Assembly: GCA_030760725.1 (NCBI GenBank)
Contig: JASWHV010000008.1
Span: 52,737,671 to 52,801,670, forward strand
Origin: Neostapfia colusana
Taxonomy: Eukaryota > Streptophyta > Magnoliopsida > Poales > Poaceae
Length of the DNA: 64,000 bases
Reading direction: 5' to 3'
Of the stretch, positions 42,525 through 53,504 are shown piece by piece (within the stretch, counting starts at the first letter, position 1; every line of letters begins with the position of its first letter). The notes below the pieces were generated by a model. That model was not told the DNA's origin. It did not search any database and saw only the letters and a list, made by a program, of their open reading frames with translations. A program made the position numbers and the translations under genes.

Positions 42525-43871
42525 CAAGACTTCGAAGCAAGTGATGATGAGGGCCTCGACACCGATGAAGAAGAGGCACTCTTCATCAACAAGTTAGGAT
42601 GATGAGAAGAAGGAAGGGGGCAACCATTATGAGAACAAGAACAAGGAAAGGTCCAAGCCCAAGACAAAAAGAGCATGCTACAACTGTGGTGAATATGGAC
42701 ACTTCATTGTGGATTGTCCATATGAAGAGAGTAAGAAGAAGAAAGATGGCAAGTCTCAAGAGAAGAAATTCTTCAAGAAGAAGAAGCCATCAGGACATGC
42801 TCACCTTGGGAAGGAATGGGACTCAAACGAAGACTTATCCTCCAAGGATGAAGAGAAAGTGGCAACACTTGCCATTGGAAGGAGCAAGCTCTTCCCAAAC
42901 ATTGAAGACTTCAAGTTTACATATCTCATGGCTAAGGAGGGAAGAAGAAAGGTTAAATCTAAACCATCCTCCTCTACTTGTTCACTTGATAGCTTTGACA
43001 GTAGTAGTGATAATGAATCCATGCTCAAGGATCTAAGTAGGAGCACCTTGAAAAAGATGAGATTGTTGTCGGAAGAAATCTTTGAGAAGGATGAACTCAT
43101 CAACAGTCAAGAAGACATGCTCATACTTGAAAATGGGAGATGTCATGAGCTTCAAGAGCTCCTTGAGTTTGAAAGGGAAAGAAGCAAGGCACTTGAGCGT
43201 GAACTTGCTTTGAGCAAGGAAACTTGCTCAAATCTTGAAGACACCAACTGTTGTGCTCAAGGATGAAATTGTTAACTTGACAAAAGTCAACAAGATCCTT
43301 GAAACACAAGTTGAGTCTCTCAAAATCAATGCACCTTCTTCCTCTATGATTTCACCCTCCTCAAAGAAATCTCCCGAAGCAACTCAAACTTGCAAGTGCT
43401 CAAACTTAATCCTAAAACTCAAAGATGAACTCAAGTTGGCACAAAACAAGCAGTCACCGAAAGGTGGTATCTTTGACAAGGAAAAAGTGGCATATGCACG
43501 AAGTGCATATACCAATGTAAGACCTCCACATGTCAAAGATGGTCTTGGCTATTCTCGGGAGTGGAGGCGACATGCTAAAACTCCCAAGAAGGGAAAAGAC
43601 TTGATTATATTTGTCAAGGAAGGTTCATCCAACAAAGAAAATGTAAGAACATTGCAAACTCATCTAACATGCCTAAAAATAAACCTCATCCTTTGTTCCA
43701 TGATTTTGATGCCTCATATGTTTTATTGAGAAACAAATTTGGAAAGATCTATGCTAGGTATGTTGGGCCACTCCGCAAGAGTCCAAAACCTTGTGTGTAA
43801 GTGCCCAAGTGCCTCTTGACTAACATGAAAGGACAAAACTCCGTTTGGGTACCAAAAGGTAAGGCATAACT
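42525..43871 (+). pseudogene. Copia H gag (partial)
   Basis: Encodes the acidic stretch DFEASDDEGLDTDEEEALFI, the CCHC knuckle CYNCGEYGHFIVDC (about 42680-42720, intact here), a Lys-rich stretch, then a coiled-coil part (ERERSKALERELALSKE; LKDEIVNLTKVNKILETQ) and SYTNVRPPHVK-like sequence to WVPKGKA and a TAA at about 43869. A 4-bp loss near 42595 (AAGTTAGG for AAGTTCAAGAGG) and later frameshifts near 43245 and 43660 break it. Confidence 0.83.
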
Positions 43872-43883
43872 CTATTTTGTAGG

Positions 43884-45504
43884 CATACCCCTCCGGTGGA
43901 TCAAAATGGGTGCTCGATAGTGGATGCACAAACCATATGACCGGAGAGAGAAAGATGTTTGTGGAATATGAGGAAAACGAAGATCCAAGTGAAGGAATAT
44001 ACTTTGGGGACAATAGCCAAGGGAAAATCCTTGGCACCGGTAAAACTGCTATCTCTCCCCATCAAACTCTTTCAAATGTTTTGCACATTGACTCCCTTGA
44101 TTATAACCTTCTATCCATATCCCAATTATGTGATAAAGTTTATAATTGTATTTTCACTAACGAGGGTGTGACTGTCTTGAGAAGAAGCAATGACTCAATC
44201 GCCTTTAAGGGCATACTCAAGGGAAAGCTTTACCTTGTGGATTTCACCACGGATAAAGCTCAACTTGACACGTGCTTAATGGCGAAGACTAACATGGGAT
44301 GGCTTTGGCATAGAAGGCTAGCCCATGTTGGGATGAGGAACTTGCAAAAACTTCTCAAAGGAATTCGAGGCTTGAAGAATGTTGTTTTTGATAAGGACGG
44401 ACCATGTAGTGCTTGTCAAGCCGGAAAGCAAGTTGGAGCTCAACATCCATCCAAAAATGTCATGACGACCACAAGACCCTTGGAGCTACTTCACATGGAC
44501 CTTTCCGGCCCAATGCCTACATAAGCATCGGCGGTAACAAATATGGTCTTGTTGTTGTAGATGATTATTCTTGTTTCACTTGGGTGTTCTTTTTGCATGA
44601 CAAAGGAGAAACTCAAGGTGTGCTCAAGAAATTCTTGAGAAGATCTCAAAACGAGTTCTCCTTAAGAATCAAGAACATAAGGAGCGATAACGGCACCGAG
44701 TTCAAGAACACTCAAGTGGAAGAATACTTGGATGAAGAAGGCATCAAGCATGAGTTTTCAGCTCCCTACTCCCATCAAAAAAACGGGGTGGCTGAGAGGA
44801 AGAATAGAACTCTCATTGAGATGGCAAGAACCATGCTTGATGAGTACAAGACGTCGGATCGGTTTTGGGCGGAAGCGGTTAACACCGCTTTCCATGCCAT
44901 AAACCGGTTGTACCTTCATCGACCTTTGAAGAATACGTCCTACGAACTTCTAACCGGTAACAAACCTAACATCTCTTATTTTCGTGTCTTTGGGAGCAAG
45001 TGTTATATTCTCAACAAGAAGCCTAGGACCTCAAAGTTTGCTTCAAAGTCCGATGAAGGTTTCTTGCTTGGTTATGACTCAAACACCTACGCCTATCGTG
45101 TCTTCAATAGATCCTCTGAAATTGTTGAAATAGCGAGAGACGTAGTGTTTGATGAGACTAATGGCTCCCAAGTGGAGCAAGTTGATCAAAGTGTGCTAGA
45201 TAAGAAAGAGGCTCCACAAGAAGCACTTAAAAGGATGGCACTTGGAGACATTTTTCCTCAAGAACATCCTCGAGACTCAAATGACCATCCAACAAACGAA
45301 GATATGTCTCCCTGCCATGATGAAGCTCAAGATGAGCAAGGCCAACCTCAACAAGATCAAAACGATCAAAGTCAGAAGGAGGACTGGATCAAGGGGCAGA
45401 CGAAGAAAAGAGCGACAATGAAGATGAAGATCAAAGAGTTCAACCACCTCATCCAAGAGTGCACCAAAGTGTTCAACGGGATCATCCCGTCGACAACATA
45501 CTAG
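43884..45504 (+). pseudogene. Copia H protease and integrase
   Basis: Protease site VLDSGCTNHMTG, a pre-integrase finger (WLWHRRLAHVGMRNLQKL ... CSACQAGKQ) and the integrase core with YGLVVVDDYSCFTW, IRSDNGTEFKN and AERKNRTLIEMAR, giving the D, D, E set. A short deletion after HMDLSGPMPT breaks the frame; it continues from 44413. A long acidic, Gln-rich linker (about 45250-45400) leads to RT. Confidence 0.87.
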
Positions 45505-46807
45505 GAGACATCTCCAAAGGGGTGACCACTCGCTCCCGAATGGTTAACTTTTGTGAACATTACTCTTTTGTTTCCTCTCTGGAGCCCCGCAAGGTAGAAG
45601 AAGCACTACAAGATCCGGATTGGGTGGTAGCCATGCAAGAGGAACTCAATAATTTTGAAAAAATCAAGTGTGGGAACTCATGAAGTGACCCAACGCAAAT
45701 GTTGTGGGAACCAAGTGGGTATTCCGAAACAAGCAAGACGGGTATGGGGTTGTAACCAGGAACAAGGCAAGACTTGTAGCAAAAGGATATGAACAAGTAG
45801 AAGGTTTGGATTATGATGAAACTTTTGCTCCCGTAGCTAGTCTTGAATCAATTCGTATCTTGCTTGCTTTTGCTACTCACCATGATACTAACAAATCTTT
45901 TTGTGATGAGTTTTCAAAGATAATGACTGAAAGGTTCAAGATGTCAATGATGGGGGAATTGAAGTTCTTCCTAGGATTCCAAGTCAAACAACTCAAGGAA
46001 GGAACGTTCATAAGTCAAACTAAGTATACTCAAGACATACTTAAGAGGTTCGACATGGAAAAAGCCAAACCCATCAAGACTCCCAACAAACACACATCTT
46101 GACCTTAATGAAGATGGTTCAATGTGGACCAAAAGGTATTTCGTTCCATGATAGGCTCTTTGCTTTACCTTTGTGCATCTAAGCCCGACATAATGCTTAG
46201 TGTGTGTATGTGTGCACGGTTCCAAGCCGCTCCTAAGGAGTGTCACTTGATGGCCGTTAAGCGTATTCTTAGATATTTGGTTCACACACCTAACCTAGGA
46301 CTTTGGTATCCCAAGGGATCCAAGTTCAATCTCATTGGATACTCTGATACTGATTATGCCGGTTGTAAGGTAGATAGGAAGAGCATATCAGGGACTTGTC
46401 AATTTCTTGGTAGGTCCTTGGTTTCGTGGTCTTTAAAGAAACAAAACTCCATTGCCTTATCCACAGCCGAAGTGGAGTACGTCGCAGCCGGGAGTTGTTG
46501 TGCACAACTCCTATGGATGCGACAAACTCTTAGGGACTATGGTTACACTTTGAGCCATATTCCACTCCTATGTGACAATGAGAGTGCCATCAAGATTGCT
46601 CACAATCCCGTGGAGCATTCTAGAACCAAACATATTGATATCCGTCACCATTTCCTGAGAGATCACTCTATCAAGGGAGATATCGTTATCTCTCATGTTA
46701 GGAGTGAGAAGCAATTGGCGGACATCTTCACAAAACCCCTTGATGAGAAACGCTTTTGTGACCTAAGGAGTGAACTGAATATCCTAGATTCCCGAAATGT
46801 TGCTTGA
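45505..46807 (+). pseudogene. Copia H reverse transcriptase and RNase H, RT core deleted
   Basis: RT begins GTKWVFRNKQDGYGVVTRNK and LVAKGY, but after ATHHD about 300 bp (100 codons in G) is missing in frame, including the catalytic YVDD segment; the text resumes at TNKSFCDEFSKIM. RNase H follows (SDTDYAGCKVDRKSISGTCQ, LSTAEVEYVAAGSCCAQLLW, RTKHIDIRHHF) and ends DIFTKPLDEKRF ... DSRNVA with a stop at 46807. A frameshift is present near 45690 and another near 46100. Confidence 0.87.
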
Positions 46808-47227
46808 AGTGTGCACATCTGTTTGTTGCTTGTTTATAAACTTCAAAAATCGCATGTTTTCAACATACTACCCTAATCTCTCTTACTCTATGAAAACTAT
46901 GTTCAAAAGGACCCTTTGTCAAATATGGTCATTGTTTGGTTGATGTATGCTTACTGACCATGTTTGCCAAAGATATTTGCAAAAACTTGTCCAAAAGGAT
47001 CATATTCTTGAGCTAAAATTCAAATTATATGAATTTCAGCATGTAGCCGGACTAGTGCACCCATAGGCAGGACAAGTCCGGGATATCTAGGTCGGACTTC
47101 GCAGCGGACAAGTCCAAACCGGACAAGTCCGCCTGGGAGGCCATACAAGTCCGGCCCTAGAGAAGTCCGGCTCTGGTCTGCCAACCGGACTTGTCCGGAC
47201 ATCAATCCGGACTAGTCCGACCCCTAG
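46808..47227 (+). repeat. Copia H post-pol region with palindromic motifs
   Basis: No gene. It is the inverted counterpart of about 49840-50262 in G. From 47040 it contains repeated CCGGACTAGTCCGG-type palindromes. It ends in a deletion junction near 47225-47230 (CCCCTAGGAACTC), where both parents share GGA(A)CT. Confidence 0.8.
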
Positions 47228-47944
47228 GAACTCTTTGTCCGGGTGAGAACGGACAAGTCTGGAGGATCTGGACTAGTCCGGCCATAGAGGTGGACAAGTC
47301 CGGTCCACCATAACTTAGTCGTGGGATCTCTCATCTCATAATCGTACGGACTAGTCTTCCTCAGAAAGGACTAGCCCGAACTCACACAGGAACTCTTGGT
47401 CCGTGTGAAAATGGACAAGTCTGGCTAGCCCGGACTAGTCCGGCCACTGAGGCGGACAAGTCCGGTCTACCAGGACTTAGTCCCAAAACACTCTCACCAA
47501 GAGAGAAACGGACTAGTCCGTCCCAAAACAGACATTTCCGAACTCAGTCAGGAACTCTTAGTCTGCCCCAAAACGGACTAAGTCGTGGGTCTTCCGGACT
47601 AGTCCGGCCTCTAGCTCGGACAAGTCCGGCCTGCCCAACTTTACCTCTCTACCTCTCTCCACTAAGGATTTGACACTTCTAATGCTTTGAGCTCTCTTCT
47701 ATGATCTCAATGCACTTGACACACACACTCTCACTTTTACATGGCTAGCCTACTAAAGACTCAAGTGAAACCCTAATTTCTACTCTTCAAGTCTTTGACG
47801 CCGTTCTTCATCTTTTTCCTTTTTTGAGAGTTTAGATGTCCACCTTGGAAATGTCCTATGCTTATGATCATCTCAGCTCATTAGTCTCTTAATTTATCGT
47901 TATCAATAATCCAAAACCCACGGGGATACCTAGATGCACTTACA
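47228..47944 (-). repeat. 3' LTR of copy G, truncated
   Basis: Matches about 56880-57597 of the other LTR. It ends ATGCACTTACA on the plus strand next to the polypurine tract. It contains several CCGGACTAGTCCGG-like palindromes. The outer 1.05 kb is missing at the junction with H. Confidence 0.88.
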
Positions 47945-47960
47945 ATCTCCCCCTTTTTGG
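47945..47960 (-). other. Polypurine tract of copy G
   Basis: CCAAAAAGGGGGAGAT in element sense, directly before TGTAAGTGCATC of the 3' LTR. Typical for Sireviruses. Confidence 0.88.
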
Positions 47961-48398
47961 TGATTGATGACAATACGTTAAGTTACAACATAGGAGGTAA
48001 AAAATTTGATTTTTTTCATAACAAATGTACGTATGCAAAACTCCCCCTGAATGTCTGCAAGAGTAAAAGAGGGGAATTGACATACATTCACATGTTATGG
48101 TGGGTTGCCTACGTGTTGTGCTAAAAAATGTGATAAGACAATAAGCATAGTAAGGAGCAACAATGATCAAATATAAACCATAAAATCCAACACGTAGTGT
48201 TACACAAAAGATAGTCATGCATAAAACATAAATAGCCATATCCAAGGATCTATTACAAGATAGTCATGTCCAAAACATAGATGTCCAAAGGATCTATTAC
48301 AAGACTAGAAGACGATAAAAAGAAAGGACATCCTTTTCCCATCTCTCCCCCTTTGGCATCAAGGCACCAAAAAGGAAAAGAGGGAAGAGGATACGCCT
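47961..48398 (-). other. Copy G noncoding stretch between third ORF and polypurine tract
   Basis: About 440 bp, AT-rich, with a short internal direct repeat around 48240-48300 (AGGATCTATTACAAGA twice). I see no gene. Confidence 0.6.
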
Positions 48399-49319
48399 AA
48401 GTCTACTCGTCATCCTTTTCGTATTCTTCTTCATTGCCATTTTCATCGCTCTCCATAGCCTCTATATCCTTTTCTTCGTCGTCTTCGGTGGTGGATGGAG
48501 GCATGGCCCTAGAGGAGCTTCCATCTTCCCTGAACTAGGTGGGCTCATCAGCGGTGAACTCTGGATATGGAGTGAGTTCCCCATCACTCTCCTCAAGGGG
48601 AGACATGGGTGCCTCAAGCTTGTCACACACAACCTTGAGGTTCTTCTCCTTACGGCTCTCCATGCCTCGAGTCCGGACCTCCACACGCCGACAAGAGGCG
48701 AAAAGTGCGTTGAAGCACTTGAAGAATCCGGTCATGGACTGCGGAGGAGGAGATGATGGGGGAGCCGCTGAGCTAGAAGGGGCCGCTGAGCTGGAAAGAG
48801 GTTGAGCATTTTTCCTCCTTGAGGGTTCTGGCACAATGGGGGGTAGCTGAGGACGGAGAGGTCGATGAGTGACATCCTTTACAAAGACTATCCCCGACAC
48901 CTTCTCAATTAGGCACATGATGTATGGTGCATAACCACATGAGCGGTTGGGAGTGTGAGAGATGTTGAAGATGTCATCATAAATGTGCTCAACAAGGTTG
49001 AACTTCTCTTCACCATATATCAAGAGGAGTAGATGTCTTAAGTTTCCTTGAATTACCCCTGCATCTCCAGCCTCTTCCTCTTGGGCTCTGAGGCACTAGC
49101 AGCTTGGGAGCTTCGGGCTTCACGTTCAGCCCTTTTCTTTCTCCATTGATCCTTCAAGGATTCTTCAACGGCTTGGGCAATTTGTGCCTCCTCGTCAAGA
49201 TCATGCTTCTTCTTTGTTCTTGCCTCTCGACGGACGGCTTCTTTAGCCGCTTGGGCCTCCTTTGCCGCCCTCTCTTCGGCAATTCGCCGATGAAGGGCTT
49301 GTCGAGCCTCCTCGGCCAT
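48399..49319 (-). pseudogene. Copy G third ORF downstream of pol (env-like position), broken
   Basis: Starts MAEEARQALHRRIAEERAA and is Lys/Arg/Glu-rich and helical, with DEEAQIAQAVEESLKD at 49149-49196, which fits the ubiquitin-interacting motif pattern (acidic run, hydrophobic, A, S, acidic). A frameshift after KRKRLEMQG (49053) leads to a second part, YGEEKFNLVEHIYDDIFNIS and SCGYAPYIMCLIEKVSG, with a Ser/Pro-rich stretch. A TAG at 48535-48537 stands where a Gln codon probably was; an acidic tail (EEKDIEAMESDE) continues to 48399. Sireviruses are known to carry an extra, sometimes envelope-like, ORF here. No signal peptide or membrane segment is visible, so envelope function is not supported. 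Confidence 0.72.
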
Positions 49320-49389
49320 GGGACTTGGAAGGGGAGAGATGAGAGGTCAAGTAAGTGGAATATTGCAAAAGAATTCACTAAAAATGGCT

Positions 49390-50045
49390 AAAGTTGGAGT
49401 TTATCCTGTGTAAACCGGATTCGTCCGTTAAAGGGCCGGACCAGTCCGCCAGAGAACGGCCTTGTCCGCCCAAAACCGGACTAGTCCGGGTTATACAGGA
49501 AGAACCCTAACCCTAACAATTTTTCGCAAAAACTTCGAATTAAGTTGCAATATTCCTAGGATATCGCATTGACACTAGAAACAACATTTGTGAAGAAGTT
49601 TCTAGCAAAAGACCTAAAAATGAAGAAAATGAAAGATTTTTGGTTAGGTCAAGAATACCTCTTGAAATCTTCAAATGTGATGAATTTGGAGTCGAAACTT
49701 GAGCAATGAAGCACGGGGAAGGGTTTCCGCACTCCTTAGGTCTCCAATCCGTGGGAAATCACCAATTTGTGGGTGCTTCCGGCTTGAGAGAGGGTGTGAG
49801 CGGACTAGTCTGTGAAGAGAGAGGTCTGGCTGCCCCTGGGAGGTTAAGTCCCCAGGGGCCGGACTAGTCCGGCTTGGTGTCCGGACAAGTCCGGTTGGTG
49901 GACCAGAGCCGGACTTCTCTGGGGCCGGACTTGTCCGGCCTCCCAGGTGGACTAGTCCGGTTTGGACTTGTCCGCTGCGAAGTCCGACCTAGATATCCCG
50001 GACTTGTCCTGCCTATGGGCGGACTAGTCCGGCTACATGCTGCAA
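49390..50045. repeat. Palindromic motif cluster between pol and third ORF of G
   Basis: Repeated 14-bp palindromes such as CCGGACTAGTCCGG (49859-49872) and CCGGACAAGTCCGG (49881-49894), with the central two bases alternating between TA and AA/TT. Sireviruses are known to carry repeated palindromic motifs in this position. It contains no gene. Confidence 0.85.
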
Positions 50046-50261
50046 TTCATATAATTTCAGTTTTAGCTCAATAATATGATCCTTTTGGTCAAGTTTTTGC
50101 AAATCTTTGGCAAACATGGTCAGTAAGCATACATCAACCAAACAATGACCATATTTGACAAAGAGTCCTTTTGAACATAGTTTTCATAGAGTAAGAGAGA
50201 TTAGGGTAGTATGTTGAAAACATGCGATTTCTGAAGTTTATAAACAAGCAACAAACAGATG

Positions 50262-52140
50262 TGCACACTTCAAGCAACGTTTCAAGAATCTAGGATATTC
50301 AGTTCACTCCTTAGGTCACAAAAGCGTTTCTCATCAAGGGGTTTTGTGAAGATGTCCGCCAATTGCTACTCACTCCTAACATGTGAGATAACGATATATC
50401 CCTTGATAGAGTGATCTCTCAGGAAATGGTGACGGATATCAATATGTTTGGTTGTAGAATGCTCCACGGGATTGTGAGCAATCTTGATGGCACTCTCATT
50501 GTCACATAGGTGTGGAATATGGCTCAAATTGTAACCATAGTCCCTAAGAGTTTGTCGCATCCATAGGAGTTGTGCACAACAACTCCCGGCTGCGACGTAC
50601 TCCGCTTCGGCTGTGGATAAGGCAATGGAGTTTTGTTTCTTTGAAGACCATGAAACCAAGGACCTACCAAGAAATTGACAAGTCCCTGACATGCTCTTCC
50701 TATCTACCTTACAATCGGCATCGGAGTATCCAATGAGATTGAACTTGGATCCCTTGGGATACCAATGTCCTAGGTTAGGAATGTGAACCAAATATCTAAG
50801 AATCTGCTTAACGGCCATCAAGTGACACTCCTTAGGAGCGGCTTGGAACCATGCACACATACACACACTAAGCATTATGTGGGGCCTAGATGCACAAAGG
50901 TAAAGCAAAGAGCCTATCATGGAATGAAATACCTTTTGGTCCACACTTGGACCATCTTCATTAAGGTCAAGATGTCTGTTGGTTCCCATGGTAGTCTTTA
51001 TGGATTTGGCTTTGTCCATGTCGAACCTCTTAAGTATATCTTGAGTATAATTGGTTTGACTTATGAACGTTCCTTCCTTGAGTTGTTTGACTTGGAATCC
51101 TAGGAAGAACTTCAATTCCCCCATCATTGACATCTCGAAACTTTCAGTCATTATCTTTGAAAACTCGTCACAAAAAGCTTTGTTAGTAGAACCAAATATA
51201 ATGCCATCGACATATATTTGGCACACGAATAAATCATCGTTAAAATGCTTAGTGAAGAGTGTATAGTCGGCTTTTCCTGTCCTAAAACCATTTTTAATAA
51301 TAAGATCTCTAAGACACTCATACCAAGCTCTAGGATCTTGTTTGAGGCCATATAGGGCTTTCCAAAGTTTAAAGACATGGTTAGGATACTTATCGTCCTC
51401 AAATCCGGATGGTTGCTCCACGTACACTTCCTCCTTGATCGGACCGTTGAGGAAAGCGCTTTTCACATCCATTTGGTATAGCTTGAAATCATGGTGAGTA
51501 GCAAAAGCAAGCAAGATATGAATTGATTCAAGCCTAGCTAAGGAAGCAAAAGTTTCATAATAATCCAAACCTTCTACTTGTGCGTATCCCTTTGCAACAA
51601 GTCTTGCCTTGTTCCTTGTTACAACCCCATACTCGTCTTGCTTGTTGCGGAATACCCACTTGGTTCCCACAACATTTGCGTTGGGTCGCTTCACGAGTTC
51701 CCACACTTGATTTCTTTCAAAATTATTGAGTTCCTCTTGCATGGCTACCACCCAACCGGATCTTGTAGTGCTTCTTCTACCTTGCGGGGCTCCAGAGAGG
51801 AAACAAAAGAGTAATGTTCACAAAAGTTAGCCATTCGAGAGCGAGCGGTCACCCCTTTGGAGATGTCTCCTAGTATGTTGTCGACGGGATGATCCCGTTG
51901 AACACTTTGGTGCAATCTTGGATGAGGTGGTTGAACTCTTTGATATTCATCTTCATTGTCGCTCTTTTCTTCGTCTGCCCCTTGATCCAATCCTCCTTCT
52001 TGACTTTGATCGTTTTGATCTTGTTGAGGTTGGCCTTGCTCATCTTGAGTTGGATCATGGCAAGGAGACATATCTTTGTTTGTTGGATGATCATTTAAGT
52101 CTTGAGGATGTTCTTGAGGAAAAATGTCTCCAAGTGCCAT
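50262..52140 (-). pseudogene. Copy G reverse transcriptase and RNase H
   Basis: A long open part (50366-51751) covers RT and RNase H. It includes GTKWVFRNKQDEYGVVTRNK, the YQMDVKSAFLNG block, and IYVDGIIFGSTNK, where the catalytic YVDD has become YVDG, so RT would be inactive. RNase H has SDADCKVDRKSMSGTCQ and KHIDIRHHFLRDHS. A TAG at 50366-50368 replaces the Lys codon kept in H and removes the last 35 or so residues (QLADIFTKP...). The upstream part (51745-52140) is the acidic Gln-rich linker; a frameshift lies at about 51750. Confidence 0.88.
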
Positions 52141-52167
52141 CCTTTTAAGTTCTTCTTGTGGAGCCTC

Positions 52168-53475
52168 TTATTTATCTAGCACACTTTGATCAACTTGCTC
52201 CACTTGGCAGCCATTAGTCTCATCAAACACTACGTCTCTCGCTATTTCAACAATTTCGGAGGATTTGTTGAAGACACGATAGGTAGGTGTTTGAGTCATA
52301 ACCAAGCAAGAAACCTTCATCGGACTTTGAAGAAAACTTTGAAGTCCTAGGCTTCTTGTTGAGAATATAACACTTGCTCCCAAAGACACAAAAATAAGAG
52401 ATGTTAGGTTTGTTACCGGTTAGAAGTTCGTAGGATGTATTCTTCAAAAGCCGATGAAGGTACAACCGGTTTATGGCATGGCAAGCGGTGTTAACCGCTT
52501 TTGCCCAAAACCGATCCGACGTCTTGTACTCATCAAGTTTTGTTCTTGCCATCTCAATGAGAGTTCTATTCTTCCTCTTAGCCACCCCGTTTTGTTGACG
52601 GGAGTAGGGAGCTGAAAACTCATGCTTGATGCCTTCTTCATCCAAGTATTCTTCCACTTGAGTGTTCTTGAACTCGGTGCCGTTATCGCTCCTTATGTTC
52701 TTGATTCTTAAGGAGAACTCGTTTTGAGATCTTCTCAAGAATTTCTTGAGCACACCTTGAGTTTCTCCTTTGTCATGCAAAAAGAACACCCAAGTGAAAC
52801 AAGAATAATCATCTACAACAACAAGACCATATTTGTACCGCCGATGCTTATGTAGGCATTAGGCCAGAAAGGTCCATGTGAAGTAGCTCCAAGGGTCTTG
52901 TGGTCGTCATGACATTTTTGTATGGATGTTGAGCTCCAACTTGCTTTCCGGCTTGACAAGCACTACATGGTACGTCCTTATCAAAAACAACATTCTTCAA
53001 GCCTCGAATTCCTTTGAGAAGTTTTTGCAAGTTCCTCATCCCAACATGGGTTAGCCTTCTATGCCAAAGCCATCCCATGTTGGTCTTCGCCATTAAGCAC
53101 GTGTCAAGTTGAGCTTTATCCGTGGTGAAATCCACAAGGTAAAGCTTTCCCTTGAGTATGCCCTTAAAGGCGATTGAGTCATTGCTTCTTCTCAAGACAG
53201 TCACACCCTCGTTAGTGAAAATACAATTATAACCTTTATCACATAATTGGGATATGGATATAAGGTTATAATCAAGGGAGTCAATGTGCAAAACATTTGA
53301 AAGAGTTTGATGGGGAGAGATAGCAATTTTACCGGTGCCAAGGATTTTCCCTTGGCTATTGTCCCCAAAGTATATTCCTTCACTTGGATCTTCATTTTCC
53401 TCATATTCCACAAACATCTTTATCTCTCCGGTCATATGGTTGTGCATCCACTATCGAGCACCCATTTTGATCCAC
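52168..53475 (-). pseudogene. Copy G protease and integrase
   Basis: Pre-integrase finger (WLWHRRLTHVGMRNLQKL, CSACQAGKQ) and integrase core (FFLHDKGETQGVLKKFLRR, IRSDNGTEFKN, AKRKNRTLIEMARTK) as in H. The protease site lost one base in GATAGTGGATGCACA(A)ACC, which shifts the frame exactly at DSGCTNH. Another break lies near 52850, after HMDLSGLMPT, and one near 52270 (TNTY in place of TYAYRVF). Confidence 0.87.
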
Positions 53476-53504
53476 CGGAGGAGTATGCCTACAAAATAGA
53501 GTTA

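Larger units (their letters stand above)
42525..47227 (+). mobile_element. Ty1/copia (Sirevirus-like) copy H, truncated at both ends
   Basis: Starts inside gag, directly after the D LTR (CAAGACTTCGAAGC, matching the minus strand of G near 54836-54851), and runs through protease, integrase, RT and RNase H to noncoding sequence with palindromic GGAC-NN-GTCC motifs. It breaks off at about 47227 where sequence from the LTR of G begins in opposite orientation. No LTR of its own remains in the window. The 5' part should lie left of D. Confidence 0.88.

Noticed and set aside
43859..43883. A 24-nt GT...AG intron at the copia gag-pol junction
   Set aside because: Far too short for a plant intron, and removing it would not restore the pol frame.
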